Positions 1 to 10,909 of a stretch of DNA of 64,000 bases are shown here, in pieces. Origin of the DNA: Morella rubra (lineage: Eukaryota > Streptophyta > Magnoliopsida > Fagales > Myricaceae). Positions within the stretch are counted from its first letter, which is position 1, and every line of letters starts with the position of its first letter. The translations under genes were made by a program, and so were the position numbers. Where the stretch lies: NCBI GenBank assembly GCA_003952965.2, contig CM025849.1, forward strand, positions 15,365,064 through 15,429,063, given 5' to 3'. The notes beneath the pieces are model-generated. The model saw only the letters and a list, made by a program, of their open reading frames with translations. It was not told where the DNA came from and ran no database searches.

Positions 1-180
1 GAGCTGGGCCCTATTTGGCCAGCCCATGATTGATGGATATGATCCAATCCGGCAACTCATGGACCACATGATTCAGTCCGGGTTTGATCCGGACCATGAC
101 CTACAAACCGAACGGGTTGGACCCAGATCAGTGGGTCAACGAGTCAACCCGGTTTGACCGGTTGACTTTTAAAAAAAAAT
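1..180. other. GC-richer repeat-like edge sequence
   Basis: This stretch is clearly richer in G and C than what follows, and it repeats short words around 'ccggtt', 'gggtt' and 'gtcaac'. It then stops abruptly at an A/T run near 170. No open frame is supported. Composition and word repeats resemble plant LTR or LTR-proximal DNA, but no boundary or partner copy is visible, so this is only a guess. Confidence 0.25.
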
Positions 181-1229
181 TATTTTTTTTTAAAATTTTA
201 AATGCAAGTGCTAAATGGGATTGTTTAGAGGAAACTAATCTCATGATCTCCCATTTTTGGTAAGTAGAATTCTATTTTATTAAGTGTTCGATGAAACTAA
301 AATAGGGGATTCCAATATCTTGTTTTTATAGTTTGTCCATTTATTTCTTTAGAAGATAAATGAAGGTGTATGAGTGATGGGGGTGTTGACTAAAATAGCG
401 ATGCCGACCCATTTCAAAATTACATATCATTTTGACGATGGTTGCACTTAACTAAATAAACACGTACGCTAAAATAGTGAATATTGTGTTTATTTGGTGG
501 TCAAAAGGAAATCAAGAGTCATGAATATTTACATATTGTATGGGATATGAGATGGATTCGTGACAGATAGTTTCTATCTACTTTTACAAGTTGTTGCATG
601 GTTACTAAAATAGGATCATGTTTACAAAAGGTAAAAGCTCTTGATACCTACTAGTGACACAGAATATAAATTGTTATATTCGGGTATTTTATTTGATTGA
701 TGTGTCATAGTGGGAGGTACCATTAGTTATTCGAAAACCCGAAACTAGTGGATTTATTTATATATACATGTGAATTAATTTCTATGTTTTTGTAGATTTA
801 TTATGCGCAATACTTATACCCTGCGATGATTATGGATTAGGCCAAGTTTTATGTTAAAAAAAAAAAAAATCTTACTGAAGGTATGCTTATCATTAAATTC
901 AAATTTAATGTATTGTCCATTAAATTATTTGTATGTCCTTTTAGGCATTATATCTCATTTTTGCAATTAAGTTGCATGGGTTTAGAGATTAAGTGAAGGG
1001 GATATTAAGTGAGAGCAGGATAACTGCAAGTGTTGCAGCGACCGCCATTAGTGTTATTTATTTGAGTTTACAAAAAGAAAAACTTTGTTTTTGAAGACTA
1101 TCTTTATATGTGCTATAATATTTCAAGAAATGTGATTTCAAGTTCAATTTTTAAATTAAAAGTGTTTATTGATTCCTTTTAGCACTATTATTGATAGTAG
1201 TATTATTTTTTGAAAAATATTGTGAACTC
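181..1229. other. AT-rich spacer, possibly decayed LTR/leader DNA
   Basis: I see no gene here. It is AT-rich sequence lying 5' of a copia coding relic in the same orientation, so it may hold that element's decayed LTR and leader. I found no convincing LTR pair or primer-binding site. Confidence 0.3.
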
Positions 1230-3530
1230 TAAATAGTATTGAGAAAGATGCTGATACCAGTGATGCAACTCTAAAATAGAAAGGGATGTGAATCCCACTT
1301 GTATGTAGCATCTAACACTTAGTCATGTAATCTGGATATGATCCAATGATGACTGAGAAATCTTTTAAAGTAAAAGAGTTAGAGCTACAGGATTGTTAGA
1401 GTTGGTGCATACTGATGTATGTGGTGATTTTAAGCCACATAACCAGATGACAGTTTTTCCTATTTCATCTCTTCTAGTGATGGTCATTCCAGTTACGATT
1501 ATCTGTACCTGATGAATTATAAGTCTGAATTTTTTGAAAAGTTCAAGAAATTACAGAGTAAAGTGGAAAAACAACTGGAAGTGAGTATCAAGATATTCAG
1601 ATAATTAGATAAGTTTTGAACTCATCTTGGAAATGGAAGCATCATATCTAGTTAATTCCCTTGTTACATCATGGCACAATGATGTTGCAAAAATGTGAAA
1701 CTGAACTTTATATGATATTATTCAGTGGGAGATAAGCATAGAATTATTACCTGTATTCTTTTGGGGTTTATCCAAAAAGATTCACTCAATTTGATAAATG
1801 TTAAGTGAACATTGGGTAATTGCTAAGTAGTTAATATTTATTTTTTAAAGGAGTATGGCCTAAGTGAGGCAAAGCATGAACATTCTTGTTGAAACATCAG
1901 GTGAGCCAATAAAACAGCAGATGAAGATCAATAGAAAAAATTATTATTAACAATGAACTGATGATCTGAAAGAGTTCATGAACTCAGGAGCATTAGCTGG
2001 AAATCCAGATTTGGTGATGAGATAATCAAATCGTTTGTATGTTTCACAAAACATGAAGGAACCTTGTATTGACAAGAAGTCAGTGGGAGTTTAATATTTT
2101 TTCTAATTCTTTTTGTTAATAATATACTACACAATCGGAATGATTTCACTTGGTGGATGTCATTAATCAAATGACCGTTAAGTTTCCAATTGTAGAACCA
2201 AGTTATTGGTATAAACCAGGGGGAGAGATTTTTCTTTTGGGCTAACTATAATGCATGGAATTAGATGAGAGGTACATATGTGTTAATTGGCTTGCGAATA
2301 TTTCCAAAGGATTTAATTATGTACACGTGAGCAATTTAGGTGCATGTCTAATTCAAAAGAAATGTGATAACCAATAAGGATGTTATTGTAAATCAATGAT
2401 AAGTCATGTAAACGGGACAAATTGACTAATATATTGAATATCTGTTCTTGAGACAGTTTTGAGGTATTAAAGGTTTGCAAATATCTTTAAGGATACTCTT
2501 TGAAATTTTGGATATTCGTAATACTGGAATGCTATTCTTAACGTTTGCACTAATTGCGCAGAGAGAGTCCCAATTATGGTGATAATGCATAAATTTTCTA
2601 ATTGGCTCTTATTCCAGAATAATGTAATGGGTCATTTTGGTTATATAATAAAAGTGTTGTAAAAGTACACCTCTTTACCTAAAATATTAATGAAAACATT
2701 ATGAATTTTGAACTTACAAGGAGATCCATACCAAATCTAATCATTTCCATGAGATATACTTGTTGTGCTTCTATTAAATAGGATGATGTATGGTCTTAAA
2801 CAAACAAGTAGGTGTAATGTAAGAGTACATGCATTGAACGAATTCAAATATGAATCTTCTAGAATTGATCATTGTTGTTGAGAAGGTATTCAGCACAATT
2901 TTTTATTATATCCTTAGACCTGAAAAGTTTATTATGGATATATTTATCTTTGGTTAGACTGTACTTGAAAATATTTTTTTAAATTAATATATTGGTGATG
3001 ATCTTTCTAGGTCAATATTCCAGATTATGTTGGGTCTTGTACATAATAAGTGGATTTGTATATTTGTTCAATAAGGAATCCACCAGTTTCTTTGTGAGAT
3101 AGTATATTCAAATATATCTATATAGTTGGACTAAAAAACAAATTATGGTCAAAGGAATTTTGTGAAAATATTTTCGAAACGAATATATATTTATATTATA
3201 TTTATTTGTGAAAATATTTTGAAAACAATTCGAGAGTTCAACGAGTTAAAGATTATAAAATTAAGAATTACATGAGCTAGAGACTTTATCAATGATAATA
3301 TTCCAGTCCTATTAGTTCATATGAAATATAGTGTGGTGGACGGATAAATAAATGAAAAATTGTTAGTAAAGGGATTTCACAAATCAATCTCAAATTCTCG
3401 AGGGTAAATTGTAATATGTTGATGGACATGATTACAATTAGTAGAAGCCAAAAATTCAGAATTAAAGAATATAAGGAGTTAATGGAAAAAAGTTTTTCCA
3501 TGTGATCCTATGGTTGAATTTGAGATCCCT
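1230..3530 (+). pseudogene. Ty1/copia retrotransposon polyprotein relic
   Basis: Translated pieces on the plus strand match Ty1/copia pol in the expected order, but they are split over frames with many stops. Around 1387-1420 the peptide LELVHTDVCG, the start of the copia integrase core, is readable. It is followed near 1475-1600 by a YxYLYLMNYKSEFFEKFK-like stretch, also integrase. Near 2782-2810 the motif YGLKQTSR, a signature of copia reverse transcriptase, is followed by a recognisable RT continuation. No intact gag, protease or YVDD catalytic motif was found. The downstream 3530-3620 sequence has a TATA-like 'catatataagg' and may be LTR, unproven. This is an old inactive insertion. Confidence 0.7.
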
Positions 3531-4403
3531 AACGATCCCACACATATCACAGCTAGGGTTTTCATATATAAGGATAGCTATGAGATAGTCTAACTTAATT
3601 GACTAATTGTTAGTTTGAGAGTTGACCATCAGCGACTCAGAGAAAATCCTAAAATAGTTTGGGCGTGGAGAGGAAGGAGAAGAATGCTTGAGTGCTATTG
3701 TGAGAATATTGAGATTGTGAGATCGACAAGAACCTGAAGATTATCGAAAATTCTCAAAATCTACAAAGAAAATTGATAATTAATTTTCCGCAATCATAAC
3801 TTTCAAACTAGACCCAAAAACAAAATTTGGCATAGTAAAAGCGTTCATATTGGGGAAAGCATGGTTTGTGATCCTAAGAGCCGGTCCTCAGTCCCATTCC
3901 AGGCGTTGAACTAAAGAGAAAAAAAATATAGCAATTTCCATCGTGTTGTTTCCCAAATCAACTTCAAGATTTATGTTTCTCATATTCTTGAGCTACAACC
4001 GGGAAATTAAGCTATCTATATACAATTTGACCATCAGATAATGGTTATGCGTGCACTGCATGGTCAATCAGGTATACTCAACTCGATGTTCATGCATACA
4101 CAGTCCATCTGAAACTGCCACGCTTGAAAACCATTTGCTAATATACTGCATCCTGTTGTCCGCAACAGTAATCCATAACACCACTAGAAGTCTAGAACGG
4201 GCACATGTCACGCTGCAGCAACAACTGGATATTAGAAGTTCATTTCTCCACTTTTTAAGGCATAAATACACATCACATCGCACAAACCACTTCTAGGACT
4301 TCATTTCTCCACTGCAAGCTGATTGAGCAACAAGGTGAATAACAACGAGGACTCATTTACCTCGAGTCCAACCAAGAAAGGAGAACATGGGAAACAGAGC
4401 TCC
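3531..4403. other. Spacer and likely 3' UTR of SKIP
   Basis: No gene is supported. The part from about 4000 to 4403 directly follows the SKIP stop codon on the minus strand and probably contains its 3' UTR. Short open frames here exist on both strands at once and show no protein resemblance. The 3531-3900 part may belong to the end of the upstream copia relic. Confidence 0.45.
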
Positions 4404-6224
4404 TTAACGCCCTCTTTCAAACCCAATTCGAGTTCTACCAGAACCTCCTCCTTCATAGCCATCTCGCATTGATGAACCAGCACTTGCTTTCATTGTCCCT
4501 CCAGTACCAACTTTGTCGAGAGCTTTCTTGCCCTTCTTCACCTCTGTCAAGAACTGATCCAGTCCAAATGGATCAGCCTCTTCAGCCACCTTCTCAAACT
4601 CAAGTGGCCCATCTCTTTGACCGGCCTTTTCAGCAGCTCCCATGAAGCCCTTGTCAGGTTTGAAGCGATCAGTCTTCATGATATTCTCCAACTGCTCATC
4701 TGCACCTCCATACATCTCGGCATCAACATCTTTCTTTGGCCTGTATAGGGTTGACAGTGTTGGCTGAGCAGTAAACAAACCCTTGTCATACACATTATAT
4801 TGATCATCAGTGGCAAATCCAGAGTCCATTCCTTTCTCCTGGTTGAACAGTCTCTGGTCATACATGACCTCTCCGGCTCTTCCTGCTCCAGCCGAAGCCA
4901 TGCCAAGAGCAACCTTCTCACTGATATCACGATCTCTATCTCTAGTGATCTTGCTCTTCTTTCCCATTGCAGCATCCTTTGCCTCCAGCCTTCTCTCCCT
5001 CTCCCTCTCCCGGCGTCGCTCCTCCCTAATTTTCTCACGCCGTTGCCGTTCTTCCCTTTCTTCCCTAGTTTCCTTTGGGAAATCCTTCTCTTTGTCCCTG
5101 GTATGTTCATAATCAACTCTCATATCAGAGCTATCCATGGCACCCTTCTCAGAGAGGATTGGGACGGCAGCTGGGGGTGCCACACCAGTTCTCTCAGAGC
5201 GTGCCTTTTGAGCTAATGCCCTCAGCTCCTGTTCTTTTCTTTCCTTCTCTTTCATCATCATCTCCTTTTGAACCTTCGACCTCATTGCTACAGCTTCTCG
5301 AGCCTTCTGCTCCGCAACATACAGTGCTTCTGAAAGCTTTGCAAAATTGTCATTGATCTGAACATCTTGAAGGCCTCTACCATCAGCTGCAAGACGCTTA
5401 TCAAGAGGGATTGTGTATCCTTTTGGGTTCTTCCAATTTGAAATACAAGGTGGGATCTTCCAATCTTGTTGATCCTTCACAGTCACAGGCCGTGGAGGAG
5501 AATGCATCACTGGCACAGGTGGGGACCCAGAAGCCTTTGGGACACGCTTATGCTTGAACTTAGGAGGCTCAAGTGGATCCACAGGCATTTGCATCATACT
5601 GATTATTCTCTCCTTAGCACCTGAGTTGAAGGCTGCCGATTGCTGCGATGGCTTATACTTGATAAACTTTGTTTCAGAAGACTGCTTTGGTACATTTTTT
5701 GGCTGCGCTGCACTCAATCTCACATTCACTATCTTTTCAAGCGCAGCTTTTGTCTCTTGTGTTGTCTCCTCAATCTCTTTTTGGATCTCCTCATCAACTG
5801 CTTGTTCTTCGCTGTCATTTTTCAGAACCTTAGGTATAAGATCATTATGCTGAGAGTAAACAATCTTCTTCGCATTCTCACTCTGCTTCACGATTGCATC
5901 ATAGGCGACATTGCCATGGGCATCAACAGTAACAGGAAGAATCTTTGACCCGGGCTTCGATGATCGATCCCGACCCATGCCAAGAGGGTACTGAGCTATG
6001 TGAATCTCTGGAAACGCACCCCCATCCCCAAAATCCTCCACCTTTCGAGGAACAAAACCTGCACGCTTAAGGTAAGGAGGCACAGGATTGTGCTTGATAA
6101 CAACAGAGGATTTTGCAGACTCCGAGGAACTGAATCTCTGCTTGAACCAAGGATCATTTGAGTGATCATAATAGGTAGTTGTAGTAGATTTAGCTGGTGG
6201 AAGAAGGTCCTTCAAAGCCGCCAT
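4404..6224 (-). CDS. SKIP: SKIP / SNW1 splicing and transcription co-regulator (SNW-domain protein)
   Basis: Intact single-exon gene of 606 codons, close to the usual length of plant SKIP (about 610). It encodes the SNW/SKI-interacting protein, a nuclear component of the spliceosome (Prp19-associated/activated complex). In plants it also works with the Paf1 complex in clock, flowering and stress gene expression (family knowledge). The name-giving S-N-W triplet is at residues 262-264, inside a conserved block that runs through PRPVTVKDQQDWKIPP and the lysine-rich GYTIPLDKRLAADGRG segment. An alanine/glutamate/lysine-rich helical stretch follows at about 290-350. An Arg/Glu-rich tract (about 385-430), a DxRLFNQ-type motif and a Gly-rich C-terminus complete the known architecture. 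The ATG chosen gives the typical MAALKDLLPP start. No lesion is visible, and the gene is probably functional. Confidence 0.96.
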   Translation of the reverse strand: MAALKDLLPPAKSTTTTYYDHSNDPWFKQRFSSSESAKSSVVIKHNPVPPYLKRAGFVPRKVEDFGDGGAFPEIHIAQYPLGMGRDRSSKPGSKILPVTVDAHGNVAYDAIVKQSENAKKIVYSQHNDLIPKVLKNDSEEQAVDEEIQKEIEETTQETKAALEKIVNVRLSAAQPKNVPKQSSETKFIKYKPSQQSAAFNSGAKERIISMMQMPVDPLEPPKFKHKRVPKASGSPPVPVMHSPPRPVTVKDQQDWKIPPCISNWKNPKGYTIPLDKRLAADGRGLQDVQINDNFAKLSEALYVAEQKAREAVAMRSKVQKEMMMKEKERKEQELRALAQKARSERTGVAPPAAVPILSEKGAMDSSDMRVDYEHTRDKEKDFPKETREEREERQRREKIREERRRERERERRLEAKDAAMGKKSKITRDRDRDISEKVALGMASAGAGRAGEVMYDQRLFNQEKGMDSGFATDDQYNVYDKGLFTAQPTLSTLYRPKKDVDAEMYGGADEQLENIMKTDRFKPDKGFMGAAEKAGQRDGPLEFEKVAEEADPFGLDQFLTEVKKGKKALDKVGTGGTMKASAGSSMRDGYEGGGSGRTRIGFERGR

Positions 6225-6381
6225 GGTATTATGTTAATCAACACCCAATGGAGCTTCAAGCCTCAGGACCTAAAACTAAACAAATAGCACAACAGAAAAA
6301 ATCAATTAGTTGACCAATGCAACAAGATACAAGATTCGAAAACTTGTTAAAAGAACAAGCATTAACTTCCTCGTAAAAAAA

Positions 6382-6956
6382 AATGTAACCTAAAACATAA
6401 GTAGGTGTGTGTGAATAGAGAGAGAACGAGTATTTGACACGGCCAGAATGATTTTCTTTGTCTTTGCTTTCTCTGAAACTGCTTTGCCTTCTAAGGCAAA
6501 AGTGGAGAACGAACAAGTTAAATCAAGAATTATTTTGCTTCTCCTTTCGTACTAATCCTAGGCAACGAAACAGAATGTAACCTAAAACATAAGTAGGTGT
6601 GTGTGAATAGAGAGAGAACGAGTATTTGACACGGCCGGAATGATTTTCTTTGTCTTTGCTTTCTCTGAAACTGCTTTGCCTTCTAAGGCAAAAGTAGAGA
6701 ACGAACAAGTTAAATCAAGAATTATTTTGCTTCTCCTTTCGTACTAATCCTAGGAAACGAAACAGAATGTAACCTAAAACATAAGTAGGTTTGTGTGAAT
6801 AGAGAGAGAACGAGTATTTGACACGGCCGGAATGATTTCTTTGTCTTTGCTTTCTCTGAAACTGCTTCGCCTTCTCAGGCAAAAGTAGAGAACGAACAAG
6901 TTAAATCAAGAATTATTTTGCTTCTCCTTTCGTACTAATCATAGGAAACGAAACAG
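6382..6956. repeat. Three head-to-tail copies of a 192-bp repeat
   Basis: Copies start at 6382, 6574 and 6766, each with 'aatgtaacctaaaac', and end near 6956. The first two periods are exactly 192 bases and the third copy is one base shorter (a T lost in a T-run near 6838). The copies differ at only a handful of positions, so the expansion is recent compared with the surrounding repeats. Because 192 is a multiple of three, a minus-strand frame stays open across copies; this is a by-product of the repeat, not evidence for a protein. The array lies within the predicted SKIP leader intron. Confidence 0.92.
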
Positions 6957-7119
6957 AGCATGAAGATCATACATTTACTATTCATGAAACAAGAAAACAG
7001 ACCAAATTAACTTTCAGAGATAAAACTAAATACCTTAAGCTCAACAAGGTTATCAAACCAGTATAGTCTCGAACCCGGATTAGAAAAACACAGGTTCAAC
7101 TATATGCATTGGAAGACAA

Positions 7120-7330
7120 CTCTAATCGAGCCGAGTGTCTACTGACGGTTCGAACTCGGCTAGACTACAGAATATAGTTGTTCGAGCACGGCTCGAACTC
7201 GAATCGAGCTTTAGAGAGGGCGTTCGAGCTCCGCTTGACTAGAATTTACCAAGATCGAGCCCGGCTCGGGATCGAATCTAAGCATCCAAACGAGTCGAGT
7301 CGAGCTAAGCTCGACTTCTAATCGGGTGAA
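7120..7330. repeat. Degenerate TCGAGC/GCTCGA palindromic word cluster
   Basis: Between about 7120 and 7330 the words 'tcgagc', 'gctcga', 'tcgaac' and 'ggctcg' recur about every 10-25 bases on both strands, giving an irregular, foldable, GC-richer island in AT-rich DNA. Spacing is not regular enough for a satellite or an array of defined spacers. Similar TCGAGC-rich repeats are common in plant repeat DNA. It lies in the predicted SKIP 5' UTR intron. Confidence 0.6.
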
Positions 7331-7398
7331 AAAACAAAGAAAACGATTGACGGAAGAATCCAGATTCATTCAAAAAATAAATATCAAGAAATCAGTAC

Positions 7399-7600
7399 CT
7401 TTCACAAATTTCCCTTGCAATCAAACCTCCTCACGAATACAGACGGAAACGGAACGGAGACAGACGTAGGATCAAAGACAAGGATAAATCTGCGCACTTT
7501 TCCACCGCGGTGATGCTCGAGTCTCCATCTACGAGGCTGTTTCCAAAGTTTTTTCAAGGGAAAGATTGGATTTGCGTGGCGTTAAAGTTAGCGAGTTAGG
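7399..7600 (-). promoter_or_regulatory. Predicted SKIP first (non-coding) exon and core promoter zone
   Basis: Upstream of the predicted donor at 7398 the minus-strand sequence has the C/T-rich, GC-moderate character of a plant 5' UTR, and the very AT-rich flank begins after about 7600. The transcription start cannot be placed from sequence. A diverged copy of the upstream part (from about 7540 on) reappears at 20880, so the duplicated block A/B began at or just upstream of this exon. Confidence 0.4.
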
Positions 7601-7668
7601 GCACAGAAGTCCATATCGTCGTTGTTAAAAAAATACCCATTGATTTTAGAGTTAAGGGCACCATAAGT

Positions 7669-8434
7669 CCACGAGAGCATTCCTAACACTTTGAGGCGTT
7701 TGTTTGATAAAATTTTGGAGAATATTTTCGAAATTTTGAAAATTTTTATTTTATTGAGATTTATTGGGTTTATGAAAGGTAAAGTGCGTATGTGTAAAAG
7801 TTAAAAATTTTGGAGTATGTTTATTTTGCTGGAAATTTTTATGTCCCAAAATATTGGAGAAACAAACATCACCTTTATTTAAATTTGACTCTCTACTTTA
7901 ATTAAAAAATATATTTCTCTATTTAACAATTAACCTTTTAAAAATACTATCAGCAATTTCTTTATTTTAACCATTATTTTTACTATTCTATTTAACTATT
8001 ATTTTTCAAAGATTTCTTTATTCTTTCTCTAATATTTATATTTTTAAATATTTGTTTTAAAGGGTCCGAAGGAAGAAAAATAAAAGAGAAGGAGAACTTG
8101 AGAGCTGAGAGGAAAGAGAGAGAGAAAGAGAGCTTGGAGAAAAAAAGAAAAAAAAGAGAGAAAAAGAGAGAGAACGTGAGACAAGAAAAGAAAAAAAAAA
8201 GTAAAAGAGAGGGAAAATATGAAAGAAGAAAAGAAAAAAAAAAGAAATATTAATATTTTAAGATAGTAAAGTGAATAGTATTTCTTTAAAAATAGAGAAC
8301 TACTGTTCATATGTTAAATTTTTTTGTTAAAAATTGTTAGAATAGATAAAAGGGTGTTTTTTTTTACTTTTTTTGTTAAATTGGTTCTTTTTTCTAACTA
8401 AAATATTAGAATAGAAAACCTGCTATAAATGCTC
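7669..8434. mobile_element. Insertion in block A with GAGCATT-type ends and flanking 45-bp repeats
   Basis: The segment begins with 'agagcatt' and ends with 'aatgctct', an inverted pair typical of a common plant MITE class. It is bracketed by imperfect direct repeats (about 7617-7660 and 8439-8482, both reading cgtc(g/a)ttgttaa...attgatttta). The equivalent place in block B (about 20960-21000) has only one such copy and no insert, so this is an insertion specific to block A. Inside it lie a smaller element-like piece (about 7693-7876, GTTTGTTT inverted ends) and the purine tract at 8057-8250. No coding capacity. Confidence 0.55.
8057..8255. repeat. 200-bp purine-only-like (GA/A-rich) tract
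   Basis: Almost every base on the plus strand is A or G over nearly 200 bases, with GAGAGA and A-run words. The long minus-strand frame of Phe/Ser/Leu residues in it is an artefact of that composition. Homopurine tracts of this length can form non-B structures and act as promoter-distal elements, but nothing shows a role here. Confidence 0.8.
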
Positions 8435-9234
8435 TAACGTCATTGTTAATAACATACACATTGATTTTAAAGTCATCCATTACTTAGCGTTTCAAAAGAC
8501 ATTTCTACCCCATATTTTAAAAATACTAACCTTAACTGCAGCATCAAAAAGTAATATCCCAAAAAGAAAATTTAAGTAATCAATAATTTATTTTTATTTT
8601 TATTAAAAAAAGAATAAGAATTAATCTTATAAATATTAATAAATTGATTAAATAATTGAATATTAACAAAATAATTAAAAATATTTTGTAAAATCTCTCA
8701 TCTTGTGTTATTTCAATCTTTTTTAAGCTATACTTAATTCATGTTTGCAAACTCAAAAAAAAATTCAGAATTTTCTACGTTGCAAAATTTTCAGTAAGCA
8801 AATATAAAGGCAGAACAACAAAATTTTCACAAACATTTTTAAGTTGACATTTTTATTGTTAACTTTTGCTTGTATTTTGATAATATCATTCTCAATTTTT
8901 TAATTTTAAAATATTATAAAAAATTTCACAATCTCCCTCTCTATCAAGTCATCTATTTTTATGGAAATAAAAATTGAAAATTCAATTACATCATGTCTCT
9001 CCTTATTTTTTTTATCCACTCCTATAAAATTTCAAAACTTTTCAATATCCACCTAAATATACTATAAAAATTTTACTACTTTTTTACAAACTGTCGTAAA
9101 AATCTAATTTCCCTAAATTTTTACACGCACATCCAAAGTGTGCACATAACTTACACATAATCTATGCAAATAATTGATACACATACTTCTGTACTATAAG
9201 CATGAATGCGTGTGTTAGCTAGCATGTAGTAGTA
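8435..9234. other. AT-rich spacer, part of duplicated block A
   Basis: No gene. Several stretches align by eye with block B: 8485-8545 with 21050-21112 (aaaagacatttctacc...actaaccttaact), and 8625-8695 with 21225-21275 (ataaatattaataaattga). The rest is low-complexity A/T. Confidence 0.7.
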
Positions 9235-9425
9235 GTGGTGTTTGGCTACCAAAATTTTGGTCTACCCAAATATTTGGTCTAATAAAATAATTTCAAAATA
9301 ATTTATCTATTCATCAAATTATCTATTTTAATCAAAATTAACATAAAAATTCACTCAAATAATTTCTATCTTTACTTTTGACTAATTTTCATACATCAAC
9401 ATTAATTTTAGGAGCCAAAGACCAC
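9235..9425. mobile_element. Small MITE with GTGGTNTTTGGCT inverted ends
   Basis: The left end GTGGTGTTTGGCTACCAAAA and the reverse complement of the right end, GTGGTCTTTGGCTCCTAAAA, match at 17 of 20 positions. The 191-bp interior is AT-rich and non-coding. Ends of this style occur in PIF/Harbinger (Tourist) and hAT MITEs. I could not define a target-site duplication, so the superfamily is open. Confidence 0.55.
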
Positions 9426-9585
9426 TTCACCATAACTCTTCCACCGAATATGACTGAAATTCAAAAATTAAGAGTTTAGAGAGCAAGATACAAATTCAAA
9501 ACGTTAGAAATTCCACATAGCAGTATTGAAAGCGACGCGTGGAGCAAGAGGTACTGAGCATTTGGAAAGAGAGTAAAAGATTTTG

Positions 9586-10440
9586 GTTTTGATTTGGTTT
9601 TGGGTTTAAATTTTAAATTTTAAATATTAAGGTTTAAATGTTATTTTGGAATAAAGTCTTATTTGGTTGATTAAGTTTTAAAATTAGCTATAAATATTTT
9701 TTATTATCATGATATTTAAAAAGATAACAAAATAAGATTAAAAAAAATTAGAAATTAAAATTAATTTATACAAACCATAAAATAAATAAATAACAGTTAT
9801 AGAAATATAAAATTATAAAAATAGTGCAAATTTTATAAAAAATACATAAATATCTAGAAAATCTTTAATAATACAAAACTACTTTTGGGAAATTTAGTAA
9901 AATAAAAAAGATAAAATTAATTTAGATAATCTGAAAAAATTTACAAAAATACGAAAATAACTTACATATATTAAGAGAAAATATAAAAATTTAAAACCAA
10001 ATTGGGGCCACAAACCCCATTCCTCTAAAATAATATAAATTCATCAAATAAAGAAAATTAAAAAAATAGATATATAAATAAAATATATTAAAATAAATAT
10101 ACAAATAACATTTAAAATTTTGGTGACATTTAAAAAGCTCAAAAATTAATTTAAAAGATAAAAAAAATAAGAAACACAAGAATAAAAAATATATATATAT
10201 AAAGAAAATTAAAAACATATTAAAAAATATATTTAGGGCCACTCCGATGGGCTCCCTCGGTGTTGTGGGGTGGTTGCACCGAGTGGCTTCGAGCTACTAG
10301 CTACTCTGCAATGCAGCGAGCACCCCATATAAGGGTGAGTACCAGAACAGATGGAATCGGAATAGGCCATTCCAGTTCCGGTTCTAGTACTCATCGGAAC
10401 TGAAATTTTCAGAAACGGAATCCGAAAATTCGGGTTCGAT
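9586..10440. repeat. Left arm of a long inverted repeat
   Basis: This about 0.85-kb arm is found again, inverted and diverged, at about 15840-16966. Matching landmarks, outer to inner: TTTGGGTTTAAATTTT with its complement near 16950; 'aaatatctagaaaat' with 16755; 'aaaaccaaattggggccac' with 16045; and 'ccatataagggtgag' with 15972. The outer part is very AT-rich. The inner part contains GC-richer DNA and ggaac/ttccg-type words. Long arms like these are a feature of Foldback or long-TIR Mutator-like elements. A weaker match of 9690-9790 to 21340-21440 in block B is also present. Confidence 0.75.
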
Positions 10441-10909
10441 TAAGAGAGGAAGAATGTCAATTGTCCTGAAGCACCAAAAACAAAAACATGCGGAAACAAA
10501 AAATCAACCGGGAGTAGAAAAGTCTGCATAAGAACCCCCATCCCCACACGACCACACCATTGCCAACAGTAAGAGATATCTAAGACAACAAAACTTAAGC
10601 ACAAGAAGCAACTCAAATAGTAGAAAGAATAAAAAAAAGTATTGAGTGTTGTTGCATGGCCTAGACTAAGATTTATTTACCACTGGGGAGTAATTACAAG
10701 ATTCATTGAGTCAAACATGCTCTATCCAATAATCGAATTTCAGATTTCTATTGATTGGAAAAAAAATTTACCAGAAAACAAATGGATAACTAAGGAAAAT
10801 TGATATCGATCGAGATGGATAGAATGAATCTTTCAAAGAAGTGTAAGTTAGGATGAGGTTTCATTACAGGAGAAAACGAGGTCCGCTGTGGCACCAAGAA
10901 AAGGATGAT
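10441..10909. other. Core of the inverted-repeat structure, left of the hAT insertion
   Basis: Non-coding sequence between the left arm and the hAT element. Its last eight bases, AGGATGAT (10902-10909), are the left target-site duplication of that element. Joined to the right flank after 15604 it would restore the pre-insertion locus. I recognise no gene in it. Confidence 0.6.

Larger units (their letters stand above)
6225..7398 (-). other. Predicted SKIP 5' UTR end (6225-6269) and 5' UTR intron (6270-7398)
   Basis: On the minus strand the ATG is preceded by a 45-base leader that starts right after an acceptor-like TTTTAG at 6270. A matching donor, AAAG|GTACTG, lies at 7399/7398. Together they outline a 1.13-kb intron in the 5' UTR; leader introns are common in plant housekeeping genes. 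The intron contains the three 192-bp tandem repeats and a TCGAGC-rich block. Splice sites are inferred from sequence only, and other donors (for example near 7035) are possible. Confidence 0.55.

Noticed and set aside
4676-5853. Several open frames of about 90-150 codons on both strands inside SKIP
   Set aside because: They are shadows of the SKIP frame; no family resemblance and composition follows the antisense of Arg/Glu-rich codons.
6256-6708. Two similar minus-strand open frames (MFV(L)(H/Y)FCLRRQSSF...)
   Set aside because: They are the same 192-bp repeat read twice; the third copy breaks the frame and nothing suggests translation.
7120-7330. Regularly recurring TCGAGC words considered as a CRISPR-like or satellite array
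   Set aside because: Spacing and unit length vary, there are no defined spacers, and the sequence is from a plant nuclear genome.
8044-8310. Minus-strand 88-codon Phe/Ser/Leu frame that looks like a membrane protein
   Set aside because: Produced by the homopurine tract on the plus strand.
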